This document shows, piece by piece, positions 40,091 through 47,911 of a stretch of 64,000 nucleotides of DNA. Position numbers and translations under genes: made by a program. This DNA is from Streptomyces caniscabiei (GTDB taxonomy: Bacteria; Actinomycetota; Actinomycetes; Streptomycetales; Streptomycetaceae), in contig NZ_JABXWI010000007.1 of assembly GCF_014930365.1 (NCBI RefSeq), positions 1 through 64,000 on the forward strand, read 5' to 3'. A model generated the notes under the pieces. The model saw nothing but the letters and a program-made list of their open reading frames with translations. It had not been told where the DNA came from and searched no databases. Position 1 is the first letter of the stretch. Each line of letters starts with the position of its first letter.

Positions 40091-41395
40091 TCAGGCTGCC
40101 GGTTGTTTGTGGTTGCTCGCGCCCGCGCGGCGGAGTCGCATATGTGACAGCCCCGCGCCCCTGAAAAGCGCCGGGGCGGCCCTCTTGTATGAACGCACCC
40201 TCCGCCGCAGCCACCCCTTCGCCCTCATCGCCCCCCGTTCCCAGGCGCGCTGGAGCCTGGTCTCCCGTAGCTCCGCGAACAGGTGCTCGTACTTGCTGAC
40301 GATGGGGGCCGGGTCGTAGCGGTGGGCGCTCGCGAGGGCGGCCCGGCCCATGGCGCGGCGCAGGGAGGGGTCCGCGGTGAGGTCCAGGATGGCGTCGGCC
40401 AGGGCGTGCGGGTCGTCGACCGGGACGAGGCGGCCGTCGACGCCGTCGGTGATGATCTCGGCCGGGCCCAGCGGGCAGTCGGTGCTGACGACGGGGACCC
40501 CGCAGCGCATGGCCTCGACGAGGGTCATGCCGAAGGACTCGGCGTCGGAGGCGCTGACCACGAGGGAGGCCCGCGCGAACTCCTCCTCGATGGGGGTGTG
40601 CGGACCCATCAGATGGGCCCGGTCGGTGAGGCCGAGGTCCTGGACGAGGGTCTCCAGGCGGCCCTGCTGTTTGCCGCCGCCGTAGATCCGCAGCTGCCAG
40701 TCGGGTTCCTTCGCGGCGACCTTCGCGAACGCCTCCAGGAGCAGGTCGAAGCGCTTGCCGCGGGCGAGGCGGCCGGCGGCCGCGATGACGGGGGCCGTGC
40801 CGTCCGACGGGGCGACCCCGGCCTCCGGGACGATGTTGGGCACCGACATCACCCGTACGCCCGGCAGTTTCATCCGTGCGCGGTACACCGCCGCGTCCGC
40901 CGCCGTCGTCGTGACGACCGCGTCCAGGGTGCGGTAGTGGCGGGCGAGGACCTTGCGGAGCTGCTTGGTGTGAGCGTCGTGGCGCAGGTGTTCCTGCGCG
41001 ATGCGCAGGGCGCGGCGGGGCGCGAAGCGAGCGAGGTAGACGTTGATGCCGGGGCGGGTGCCGATGACGACGTCCGCGTCGCTGCGGGCCAGATAGGCGC
41101 GGACCCGGAGGTCGGTGAGCCGGCTGTACTGGCGGTGCCGCTTGTCCTCGGCCGGGAAGTCCGTCGCGGGCTGCGCCTGGGCGGGATCGCGCAGGTCGGG
41201 GCTGTAGAGGCGGATGTCCACCAGGGGGACGATCCGGACCCTCGGGTCGACCGTGAAGCGGGGCTCGTCCAGGTGGCGGGCCATCGAGGCGATCTCCACG
41301 TCGTGGTGGTCCGCGAGCGCCGACGCCAGGTTCAGCGTCGTACGGACGGTGCCGCCGATGGCGTAGGCGTTGTGCAGGAGGAACACGATCTTCAT
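40091..41395 (-). CDS. GT4-type glycosyltransferase with repeat-derived tail
   Basis: A 434-aa glycosyltransferase of the GT-B fold. KIVFLLHNAYAIGGTVRTTL binds acceptor, VIAAGRLARGKRFDLLLEAF and IYGGGKQQ bind the nucleotide sugar, and SDAESFGMTLVEAMRCGVPV holds the catalytic ExxxxxxxE-type motif. It probably transfers a sugar in the cytoplasm to a lipid or cell-envelope acceptor. The last 30 or so codons cross a copy of the dispersed element (40151-40168), so the tail RAAPALFRGAGLS is repeat-derived rather than ancestral. ATG 41395. Confidence 0.88.
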   Translation of the reverse strand: MKIVFLLHNAYAIGGTVRTTLNLASALADHHDVEIASMARHLDEPRFTVDPRVRIVPLVDIRLYSPDLRDPAQAQPATDFPAEDKRHRQYSRLTDLRVRAYLARSDADVVIGTRPGINVYLARFAPRRALRIAQEHLRHDAHTKQLRKVLARHYRTLDAVVTTTAADAAVYRARMKLPGVRVMSVPNIVPEAGVAPSDGTAPVIAAAGRLARGKRFDLLLEAFAKVAAKEPDWQLRIYGGGKQQGRLETLVQDLGLTDRAHLMGPHTPIEEEFARASLVVSASDAESFGMTLVEAMRCGVPVVSTDCPLGPAEIITDGVDGRLVPVDDPHALADAILDLTADPSLRRAMGRAALASAHRYDPAPIVSKYEHLFAELRETRLQRAWERGAMRAKGWLRRRVRSYKRAAPALFRGAGLSHMRLRRAGASNHKQPAA

Positions 41396-41687
41396 GCGGC
41401 GGCTCAAGGCCCTACCTTCCCGACGGCGTGAGCGGTGCGGTGATGCAGTTGTACGGAGGTGGGACAGTTGTCCGATGTTGTGGATGGTGGTGCTGGTTTG
41501 GCTGGTTCGGACCCTTTGTACTCCATCTGCTCGCTCTGCCCGGGTTCCCGTGCGGCGGGGTGTCACACGGACACGCTGCTCCGGAGGAGTAAGCCGGACG
41601 CGCGGTCGGGGTGAGAGGCCGGTAAGAAGGGCCGTCCGGCGCTTGTGACGAGGTGGTGGGCGCCCGTGACCTTGGCAGACTGGTGGG

Positions 41688-42443
41688 GTGCCCCAGAACG
41701 TGCTGCTCGCCGAGGACGACCGAGCCATCCGCCATGCCCTGGAACGCGCGCTGACCCTGGAGGGGTACGAGGTCACGGCGGTCGCCGACGGCGTCGAGGC
41801 GCTCGCCCAGGCGCACCGCAACCGGCCCGACGTGCTCGTACTCGATGTGATGATGCCCGGCATAGACGGCCTCCAGGTCTGCCGGGTGCTGCGCGCGGAG
41901 GGGGACAGGACGCCGATCCTGATGCTCACCGCGCTGGTGGAGACCGCCGACCGGATCGCCGGTCTCGACGCCGGGGCCGACGACTACGTCGTCAAACCGT
42001 TCGACGTGGAAGAGGTGTTCGCCCGGCTGCGGGCGCTGCTGCGTCGGACGGGCGGTTCGGACGGCTTCGCGGCTCCGGCCCCGTCGGCCGTGTCCCCGTC
42101 CCCCGGCGCCTCCCCGTCCGCCGGCGCGGCTCCGGACACCGGCGGGCTCCTCACGGCCGCGGGGCTGCGGATGGACGTACAGGCGCGGCGGGCGTGGCGG
42201 GGGGCGCGCGAACTGGAGCTGACGCGCACCGAGTTCGACCTGCTGGAACTGCTCGTCCGCAACGCCGGCATCGTCCTCGACCACGCGACCATCTACGACC
42301 GGATCTGGGGCTACGACTTCGGCCCCGGCTCCAAGAACCTCGCCGTCTACGTCGGTTATCTGCGCCGCAAGCTCGACGAGCCCGGGGCGGCGGCGCTGAT
42401 CCACACCGTGCGGGGTGTGGGGTACGCGCTGCGGGAAGACTGA
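41688..42443 (+). CDS. OmpR/PhoB-family response regulator
   Basis: A 251-aa response regulator. The receiver has AEDDRAIRHALERAL, the phosphorylated Asp in VLVLDVMMPGIDGLQ near residue 53, and the Thr/Lys pair in LMLTAL and YVVKPFDVEE. A Pro/Ser/Ala linker leads to the winged helix: LTRTEFDLLELLVRNAGIVL, KNLAVYVGYLRRKLDEPG, RGVGYALRED. GTG 41688 is preceded by CAGACT six bases upstream, suggesting a leaderless mRNA. It is followed by its histidine kinase gene 12 bases later. Layout resembles MprA/MprB. Confidence 0.93.
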   Translation: MPQNVLLAEDDRAIRHALERALTLEGYEVTAVADGVEALAQAHRNRPDVLVLDVMMPGIDGLQVCRVLRAEGDRTPILMLTALVETADRIAGLDAGADDYVVKPFDVEEVFARLRALLRRTGGSDGFAAPAPSAVSPSPGASPSAGAAPDTGGLLTAAGLRMDVQARRAWRGARELELTRTEFDLLELLVRNAGIVLDHATIYDRIWGYDFGPGSKNLAVYVGYLRRKLDEPGAAALIHTVRGVGYALRED

Positions 42444-42455
42444 GGGCGGCGCGCG

Positions 42456-44000
42456 ATGCCGCCGCCCCGTGGTGTCCGGGTGGTGCCCCGGCTGCTCTCC
42501 CGGCTGAAGCCGGTGCCCTCGCTGCGGGCCACGTTCACCGTGTCGTTCGTGGCGGTGGCGTGTGTCGTCACCGTCCTCGTCGGGATCCTCAGCTACAGCG
42601 CGGCGGCGCGGCTGGTGCGGGTCGACGAGCAGACGGTGTTCGCCGAGGTCGTACGTGATCTGCGGGAGTTGGTGGAGCAGGACCCGCTGACGCCGCAGGA
42701 CTTCGCGACGAGCGACACCGGCGGCCCGCGCGACGACCTGATCCGCTCCGGCCGTACGGACGTCCAGGTGCTCGGCCCGCACGGCGAGATCCTCGACAAG
42801 GGCGCCCCCGGCCTGCCCGTCCGTGACGCCGACCGCCGTACGGCCGACGCGGCACTGGCCGGGGTGACGGTGGAGCACGGCGAGGTAGAGGTGGGCAACG
42901 ATCGCTACCGGGTGGTGACCGTCGCGCTCGGCGGCGGCCGGGGCGCGGTGCAGGTCGCGCAGGAGTTCAGCGACACGGAGGACCTGCTGCGCGAGTTGCA
43001 GCAGCGGACCCTGCTGTTCGTCTCCGGTGTCGTCATCTCCGCCGGGTTGTTCGGGTGGTGGCTGGCGCGGCGGCAGACCCGGCGGCTGGTGCAGCTGGCG
43101 GGGGCGGCGGAGGACGTGGCCCGGACCGGGCATCTGGGCATCCAGGTGCCGGTGGCGGGGCGGGACGAGGTGGGGCGGCTCGGCCGGTCGTTCGACCGGA
43201 TGCTGGTCCGGCTGGCCCAGTCGGAGGAGGACCAGCGGCGGCTGGTGCAGGACGCGGGCCATGAGCTGCGCACCCCGCTCACCTCCCTCCGCACGAACAT
43301 CTCCCTGCTGCGGCGCATCGACGAGCTGCCGCCCCGGGTGCGGGAGGAGCTGGTGGACGACCTCTCCCAGGAGGCCCTCGAACTGACCGACCTGGTCAAT
43401 GAGTTGGTCGACCTCGCGGCCGGGCAGTCGAGCACCGAGCCGGTGCAGCGGGTGCAGTTGGCCGACCTCGCGGAGGACGTCGCCGGGACCGCGCGGCGGC
43501 GCACCGGTCGCGAGGTCGTCGTCCGGGTGGCCGGGGACACGACGGTCGAGGGGCGGGCCGGGGCGCTCCAGCGGGCCGTCTCCAACCTGGTCGAGAACGC
43601 GGCCAAGTTCGACCGCGGCGGCATGGGGGCGATCGAGGTCGTGGTAGCCCGGGGGTCGGCGGGGGCCCTCGGTGAGCTGGGCGGTCTGGGCGAGCTGGGC
43701 GACCACGGCGAAGTCGGCGGACTGGCCGGTCCGGGCGAGCCCGGCGACGACTCCGACGTCGTCCGCGTCGAGGTCCTCGACCGGGGCCCCGGTGTCCCCG
43801 ACTGCGACCTCGAACGCATCTTCGACCGCTTCTACCGGGCCCCCGACGCCCGCAGCCTCCCCGGCTCGGGCCTCGGCCTCTCGATCGTCAGAGCCGTGGC
43901 CTCCGCCCACGGCGGCGCCCCGTTCGCGTTCCGCCGCGAGGGCGGCGGCCTGGTGACCGGATTCACGGTGCGGGGGGTCGCCGGGGGCCGGGACGGCTGA
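42456..44000 (+). CDS. sensor histidine kinase
   Basis: A 514-aa two-pass membrane kinase. Helix 1 is at about 25-50 (VSFVAVACVVTVLVGILSYS), the outer sensor domain follows, helix 2 is near 188-205, then HAMP and HisKA with DAGHELRTPLTSLRTNISLL (phospho-acceptor His near residue 269). The ATPase has LQRAVSNLVENAAKF (N box), DRGPGVP and GSGLGLSIVRAV. A Gly/Glu-rich insert (about 403-433, repeats of GELG) lies between the N box and the D box, where no such loop is normal. It pairs with the regulator just upstream. Confidence 0.93.
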   Translation: MPPPRGVRVVPRLLSRLKPVPSLRATFTVSFVAVACVVTVLVGILSYSAAARLVRVDEQTVFAEVVRDLRELVEQDPLTPQDFATSDTGGPRDDLIRSGRTDVQVLGPHGEILDKGAPGLPVRDADRRTADAALAGVTVEHGEVEVGNDRYRVVTVALGGGRGAVQVAQEFSDTEDLLRELQQRTLLFVSGVVISAGLFGWWLARRQTRRLVQLAGAAEDVARTGHLGIQVPVAGRDEVGRLGRSFDRMLVRLAQSEEDQRRLVQDAGHELRTPLTSLRTNISLLRRIDELPPRVREELVDDLSQEALELTDLVNELVDLAAGQSSTEPVQRVQLADLAEDVAGTARRRTGREVVVRVAGDTTVEGRAGALQRAVSNLVENAAKFDRGGMGAIEVVVARGSAGALGELGGLGELGDHGEVGGLAGPGEPGDDSDVVRVEVLDRGPGVPDCDLERIFDRFYRAPDARSLPGSGLGLSIVRAVASAHGGAPFAFRREGGGLVTGFTVRGVAGGRDG

Positions 44001-44105
44001 CGGGGCGAGGGCGGCCGACCGGGGGCGGCCGGCGGGCCTCTCGTGGGGGCCGGCACCGTGCGAGCCGGGCGAGCCGCGTCGCGCGGCTCGCGTGGCGTGG
44101 GTGGC

Positions 44106-44870
44106 TCAGGCGGTCGGGTGGGTTGCTCCCGCGCTCCAGCGGCCGAGGAGCGGTTCGCCGAGGGTGCGGGCCGTCCAGCACAGGGTCTGGCCGTGGCGGG
44201 TGAAGAGTTCGTCGCGGTCGTCGAAGTGGCCGAGGTCGGCGACGACCCGGGCGGAGAGGTCGCAGGCGGTGCCCGGTCCGGAACCGGCCTCGGCGCCGCA
44301 GGCGTCCCACCGGACGCCCGTACGGGCCACCGCGTCGAAGAGGGTCTCGCCGCCCTTGTTGGCGAAGCCGTCGCCGCCCGCGGCCGGGGCGTCGAAGAGC
44401 TCGCCGATGGGGACCCAGGCGCCGCTGATCCTGAACTCCGGCCAGGCCAGCAGGACCTGCTCCGGCACGAACGGCTTCAGCCGAGGGAACCGCGGATACC
44501 AGAAGGTCCCGTCCACCAGCAGCCCGCGCACCCGCGTCCGCACCCGGACCGCCCGCGCGACCGCCTCCAGCGCCGCCATCCGCTGACTGCACGAGCCACG
44601 CCCGAGCCGCAGCGTCCGCGACACCCGCCGGCAATCCTCCACCGAGTACACCGGCCGTACGTCCCGCGCGATGATCCGGTGCGCGCTGCGCAGCGCGTCG
44701 CGCGGTGTCGCCTCGCTCAGCACCCGGCGCGCGAGCGCCCCGACCAGCGGATCGTCGTGGTCCAGGATCGCGGTGGCCTGGGTGGAGCCGACCACGCCCG
44801 AAGGCTCCCGCACCGCCACCGCGGCCCGTTTGACCTGCACGTTGTTGGACATGAGCAACCGACTGGTCAT
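44106..44870 (-). CDS. transglutaminase-like domain protein
   Basis: A 254-aa soluble protein of the transglutaminase-like fold. LGRGSCSQRMAALEAVARAV holds the candidate nucleophilic Cys near residue 110 and VRGLLVDGTFWYPRF follows; the expected catalytic His position appears as Tyr or Phe, so activity is uncertain. The SGAWVPIGELFDA segment would hold the third residue. I chose ATG 44870; ATG 44852 is also possible, and neither has a good ribosome site. Similar proteins are scattered in Streptomyces with no known role. Confidence 0.7.
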   Translation of the reverse strand: MTSRLLMSNNVQVKRAAVAVREPSGVVGSTQATAILDHDDPLVGALARRVLSEATPRDALRSAHRIIARDVRPVYSVEDCRRVSRTLRLGRGSCSQRMAALEAVARAVRVRTRVRGLLVDGTFWYPRFPRLKPFVPEQVLLAWPEFRISGAWVPIGELFDAPAAGGDGFANKGGETLFDAVARTGVRWDACGAEAGSGPGTACDLSARVVADLGHFDDRDELFTRHGQTLCWTARTLGEPLLGRWSAGATHPTA

Positions 44871-45116
44871 GACAGTTCCGTCCCCGTACCCGTTGTGTCC
44901 GCGCTCCCGGGGGAGCGCCGCCCGTCCCCTGCGGGCGCCCTCCCGCCCATCATCACACGATCCGCCGACCGGCTCGCGGGCCACTCTGGGTGAGGGTCGG
45001 GCCGGGGGTCCCGGGCCTTCTCCGACGCGCTTTCGTAGTACTTCCACCGACCCCATTGCGGCGGTGTGAACGTGCCGACTACGGTCATTCCTGCGCTCAC
45101 GGAGAGTGCTCGAACG
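44871..45116. other. divergent intergenic region
   Basis: About 250 bases between the transglutaminase-like gene and a short ORF upstream of the RsbW-like ATPase. It contains AT-richer patches (CGTAGTACTTCC near 45031) suitable for promoters, and no convincing larger gene. Confidence 0.5.
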
Positions 45117-45239
45117 ATGACTGATGATTACTCACGTGTACCGCCAGTTGAAAGCGCACCCCGGGCCGTCGACACCCGAGGAGGAGCCACAGGCGCGGTA
45201 GGGACGCCAGCGAATCCCTTCTCGTCGCAACGGAGTTGA
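45117..45239 (+). CDS. possible 40-aa peptide upstream of the ATPase
   Basis: An ATG with GGAGAG ten bases upstream opens a 40-codon frame beginning MTDDYSRVPPVESAPR and ending NPFSSQRS. It stops six bases before the ATG of the next gene, the spacing expected for coupled translation. However, only about half of its third codon positions are G or C, far below its neighbours, so it could be a chance ORF or a leader peptide. Confidence 0.3.
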   Translation: MTDDYSRVPPVESAPRAVDTRGGATGAVGTPANPFSSQRS

Positions 45240-45245
45240 TCACCC

Positions 45246-45869
45246 ATGACCGAAACCGCCCGCAGTCTCCGCGCCCCGATCCCCAGCGCCGCCCCCTGGC
45301 TCTCGTCCGCGGCGACGACGTACACCCTGTTCTGTCCGTCCCTCGACACCTCACCGCTCATCGCCCGCGACTTCGTCGCCACCGTCCTGCGCGCCCTCGG
45401 CCTCGACACCCTCGTCGACGCGGCCGCCCTGTGCACGTCCGAGCTGGTCACGAACGCCTGTGTGCACGCCAAAGGTGGAGGATCGGTTCTCTGGCTGGCG
45501 GTGGAGGCCTGGCGCGTCCGGGTCATCGTCTTCGACGGCGACGAGAACCCGCCGGTCATGCGGGAGTTGACCCCGGGCGGCTGGGAGGAGGGCGGCCGCG
45601 GCCTCTACCTCGTGGACGCCCTCACCGAGGGCCACTGGGGCACCGCCGCCGGCCACTGGGGCACCGCCGTCGCCCTCCCGCCCGACGGCGGCCTCGTCCT
45701 CCCCGACGGCAAGGCGGTCTGGTTCGACCTGGCGGCTCCGAACCAGCGCCCGACGGCCCGGGCCGGACGGCCCGCGGAAACCGGCCCAGGTCCGACGGCC
45801 CCCACAAACCGTTTGGGTCCGGTGGCTCCCCCGTATTACATGGCGGGGGACAGGAGTTCGACGGGCTGA
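45246..45869 (+). CDS. ATP-binding protein, RsbW-like anti-sigma kinase fold
   Basis: A 207-aa HATPase_c_2 protein. The N box is CTSELVTNACVHAKGGG, the G1 box VIVFDGDENPPVM and the G2 box EGGRGLYLVDALTEG. It is a single-domain ATPase as in RsbW, SpoIIAB and the many Streptomyces anti-sigma-like regulators. A 24-base direct repeat duplicates the peptide GHWGTAAGHWGTAV after the G2 box. A disordered tail of about 50 residues follows. Its partner sigma or anti-anti-sigma protein is not adjacent. The kinase-like gene starts 15 bases downstream, so they are cotranscribed. Confidence 0.88.
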   Translation: MTETARSLRAPIPSAAPWLSSAATTYTLFCPSLDTSPLIARDFVATVLRALGLDTLVDAAALCTSELVTNACVHAKGGGSVLWLAVEAWRVRVIVFDGDENPPVMRELTPGGWEEGGRGLYLVDALTEGHWGTAAGHWGTAVALPPDGGLVLPDGKAVWFDLAAPNQRPTARAGRPAETGPGPTAPTNRLGPVAPPYYMAGDRSSTG

Positions 45870-45884
45870 GCGGGACGGTGGGGC

Positions 45885-46868
45885 ATGCGGAGCAGGGCCG
45901 GGTTTGTCGCGGACGTGTACGGGCTCGTGGGCCGGGCCTGGGAGATGGTGCCCGTCGCACGGGGGGCGTTGGGGCGGATCTGGCGGCTCTCGGACGGGAG
46001 CGGTGCGGCATGGGCGGTCAAGGAACTGCTCTTCGGGTGCGACGAGGAACAGGTCGCCCGGGAGGCCGCGTTACGGAACGCGGCGCAGGGGCTCGGGATC
46101 GCGGCGCCCCGGTTCCACGCCGACCGGGACGGGGCGTACGTGACACGGCTGCCGGAGTCGATGGGCGGGTCGTACGTGAAGCTGTACGACTGGGTCGACG
46201 GGAGCGAGGCGGACCCCCGCGACCCGGAGAACCTCGCCTGGTGCGGGCGGACCCTGGCGCTGCTGCACCGCGCGGGCGAGGGGGCGAAGGAGCCCGTGAA
46301 CGACTGGTACGAGCGGTGTCCCGGGGAAGCGGACTGGGCCGCGGTGTGCGAGGGCGCCCGGCGGGCCGGCGTGCCGTGGGCGGACACGCTGGAGCGGTTC
46401 GCGGCCACGGAGGCGGTGGAACTGGCCCGCCACGTCACACCGTCCGGAGGCGCGGACACCGTGATCTCCCACCTCGACATGCGGCCGCAGAACGTGCTGG
46501 TGGGCCCCTCCGGCCCCGCCCTGCTCGACTGGGACAACGCCGGACCCGTCCCGGCGGCCCGTGAACTCGCCCGCGCCGTCCACGTATGGGCCGGCGGCAA
46601 CGACTTCCGTGCCGACTCCGCCCGCCGGTTGGTGCGCGGCTACCTGGACGCCGGAGGGCCCGCGGTCGTCGAGGGCGTGGAGTCCTTCTCCCTGCTCGTC
46701 GCGACGGACCTCAACTACGTCCGCGTGCAGGCCGAATCCGCGATCGATCCGCAGGCGACCCCGGAACAGCGGGAGTTCGCGAGCGGTCAGGTCGCCGGCC
46801 TGCTGGGGAACCTGCCGGACCCGGCCGCCGTCTCCCGGCTTGCGCGGGTCCTGGCCGCCGAATGGTGA
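45885..46868 (+). CDS. aminoglycoside-phosphotransferase-fold kinase
   Basis: A 327-aa phosphotransferase. WAVKELLFG carries the ATP-binding Lys, ISHLDMRPQNVLVG is a near-canonical catalytic loop (HxDxxxxN) and ALLDWDNAGPVPAARELAR the metal-binding segment. Unlike the homologue at 22 kb, it keeps the catalytic Asp and Asn, so it is probably an active kinase for a small molecule. ATG 45885 lies close to the ATPase stop. I see no sign that it is an antibiotic-resistance determinant. Confidence 0.85.
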   Translation: MRSRAGFVADVYGLVGRAWEMVPVARGALGRIWRLSDGSGAAWAVKELLFGCDEEQVAREAALRNAAQGLGIAAPRFHADRDGAYVTRLPESMGGSYVKLYDWVDGSEADPRDPENLAWCGRTLALLHRAGEGAKEPVNDWYERCPGEADWAAVCEGARRAGVPWADTLERFAATEAVELARHVTPSGGADTVISHLDMRPQNVLVGPSGPALLDWDNAGPVPAARELARAVHVWAGGNDFRADSARRLVRGYLDAGGPAVVEGVESFSLLVATDLNYVRVQAESAIDPQATPEQREFASGQVAGLLGNLPDPAAVSRLARVLAAEW

Positions 46869-46984
46869 GGGTCCCGGGGGCGGGAAGGCCTCCGCGCCGC
46901 TGCCGTCCCGCCGGGCGTCGGTGGGCCGCGTTCAAGTGGGGGCGTCGGGGGCCGCGTTGAGGGCGTGGTCGTCGGGGGCCGCGT

Positions 46985-47380
46985 TCAGGTGCGGTCGATG
47001 TGGACGTTCGTGGACTTCACCCGGGCCGTGGCCTCCATGCCGACCTCCAGGCCCAGTTCCTCCACGGCCTCCCGGGTGAGCAGCGAGACCAGGCGGTGCG
47101 GGCCCGCCTGGATCTCGACCTGGGCCGCCACGTCACCGAGCTTCACGGCGGTGACGATGCCGGCGAAGGCGTTGCGCGCCGACGTGTACGGGACCTCCGC
47201 CTCGTCGGCGGCGTCCCGCGCCAGCCGCACCGAGAAGGCCGCGAGGTCCTTCCCGTCGATGAGCCGACGCCCGCTCTCGTCGCGCCGCGTCGCCACCCGG
47301 CCCGCGTCCGCCCAGCGCCGCGCGGTGTCGGGGCTGACCCCGAGCAGTCGCGCGGCCTGCCCGATCGTGTAGGACTGCAT
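46985..47380 (-). CDS. HTH plus TOBE (molybdate-binding) domain protein
   Basis: A 131-aa protein joining an N-terminal MerR/HTH_17 helix-turn-helix (YTIGQAARLLGVSPDTARRW) to a C-terminal Mop/TOBE domain (ARNAFAGIVTAVKLGDVAAQ, HRLVSLLTREAVEELGLEVG). TOBE domains bind molybdate or tungstate; combined with a DNA-binding domain they suggest a ModE-like small regulator or molybdate store. ATG 47380 is chosen because the HTH begins there. It is followed upstream by the remnant of a protease gene. Confidence 0.88.
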   Translation of the reverse strand: MQSYTIGQAARLLGVSPDTARRWADAGRVATRRDESGRRLIDGKDLAAFSVRLARDAADEAEVPYTSARNAFAGIVTAVKLGDVAAQVEIQAGPHRLVSLLTREAVEELGLEVGMEATARVKSTNVHIDRT

Positions 47381-47399
47381 GGGCGCCAAGATATGCGCC

Positions 47400-47865
47400 C
47401 CGGCGCGCCCACGCCTCAGCGCGCCCCGGCGCCGCGCCGCCCCCGATCGCCACCAGGTCCGTCTTCAGCGCGGGGTGCTTGGTCTTCGGGGTGCCGTCCG
47501 GCGTGCCGGGGTGCTCCTCGCCCTGGTACGCCACCGGCTCGGTCCGGTCCGCCGACGGCCGCGCGGCGGCCCCGATCGCGGCGGGCACGTCGATGACGCC
47601 GTACCCGTCCAGCGGGCGGGAGAGCATCAGCGCGACGACACCGGAGGCCAGGGCCGTCGCGGGCGAGGTCCCGTCGTCGTCGCGCAGCCGCCGGAACTGC
47701 TCGCGCTCATGATGTCGACGCCGGGCGCCGCGACCGCGTTGTACGCCCGTACGGTGGAGAAGGCGGCCCGGGTGCCGTCCTGCTGGAGCGCGGCGACCGC
47801 GATCACGCCCGGGTAACCCGCCGGGTACTGGGCGTCGTTGAAGCCGCCGACGACAAGGGCGGAGC
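47400..47865 (-). pseudogene. subtilase (S8 peptidase) remnant
   Basis: The minus strand encodes, in one frame, CSALVVGGFNDAQYPAGYPG, VIAVAALQQDGTRAAFST and AAPGVDIMSAS, and then, after a one-base shift near 47690, DGTSPATALASGVVALMLSR, the catalytic Ser segment of subtilases. The region before, with the catalytic Asp and His, is absent, and the C-terminal transmembrane part is lost right after TDLVAIGGG. This is a decayed mycosin-like or type VII-associated protease gene, not a functional enzyme. Confidence 0.85.
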
Positions 47866-47911
47866 ACCCACCGCACCCACCGCATGAGCCCCGCACCCGC
47901 CGTCCTTCGCC

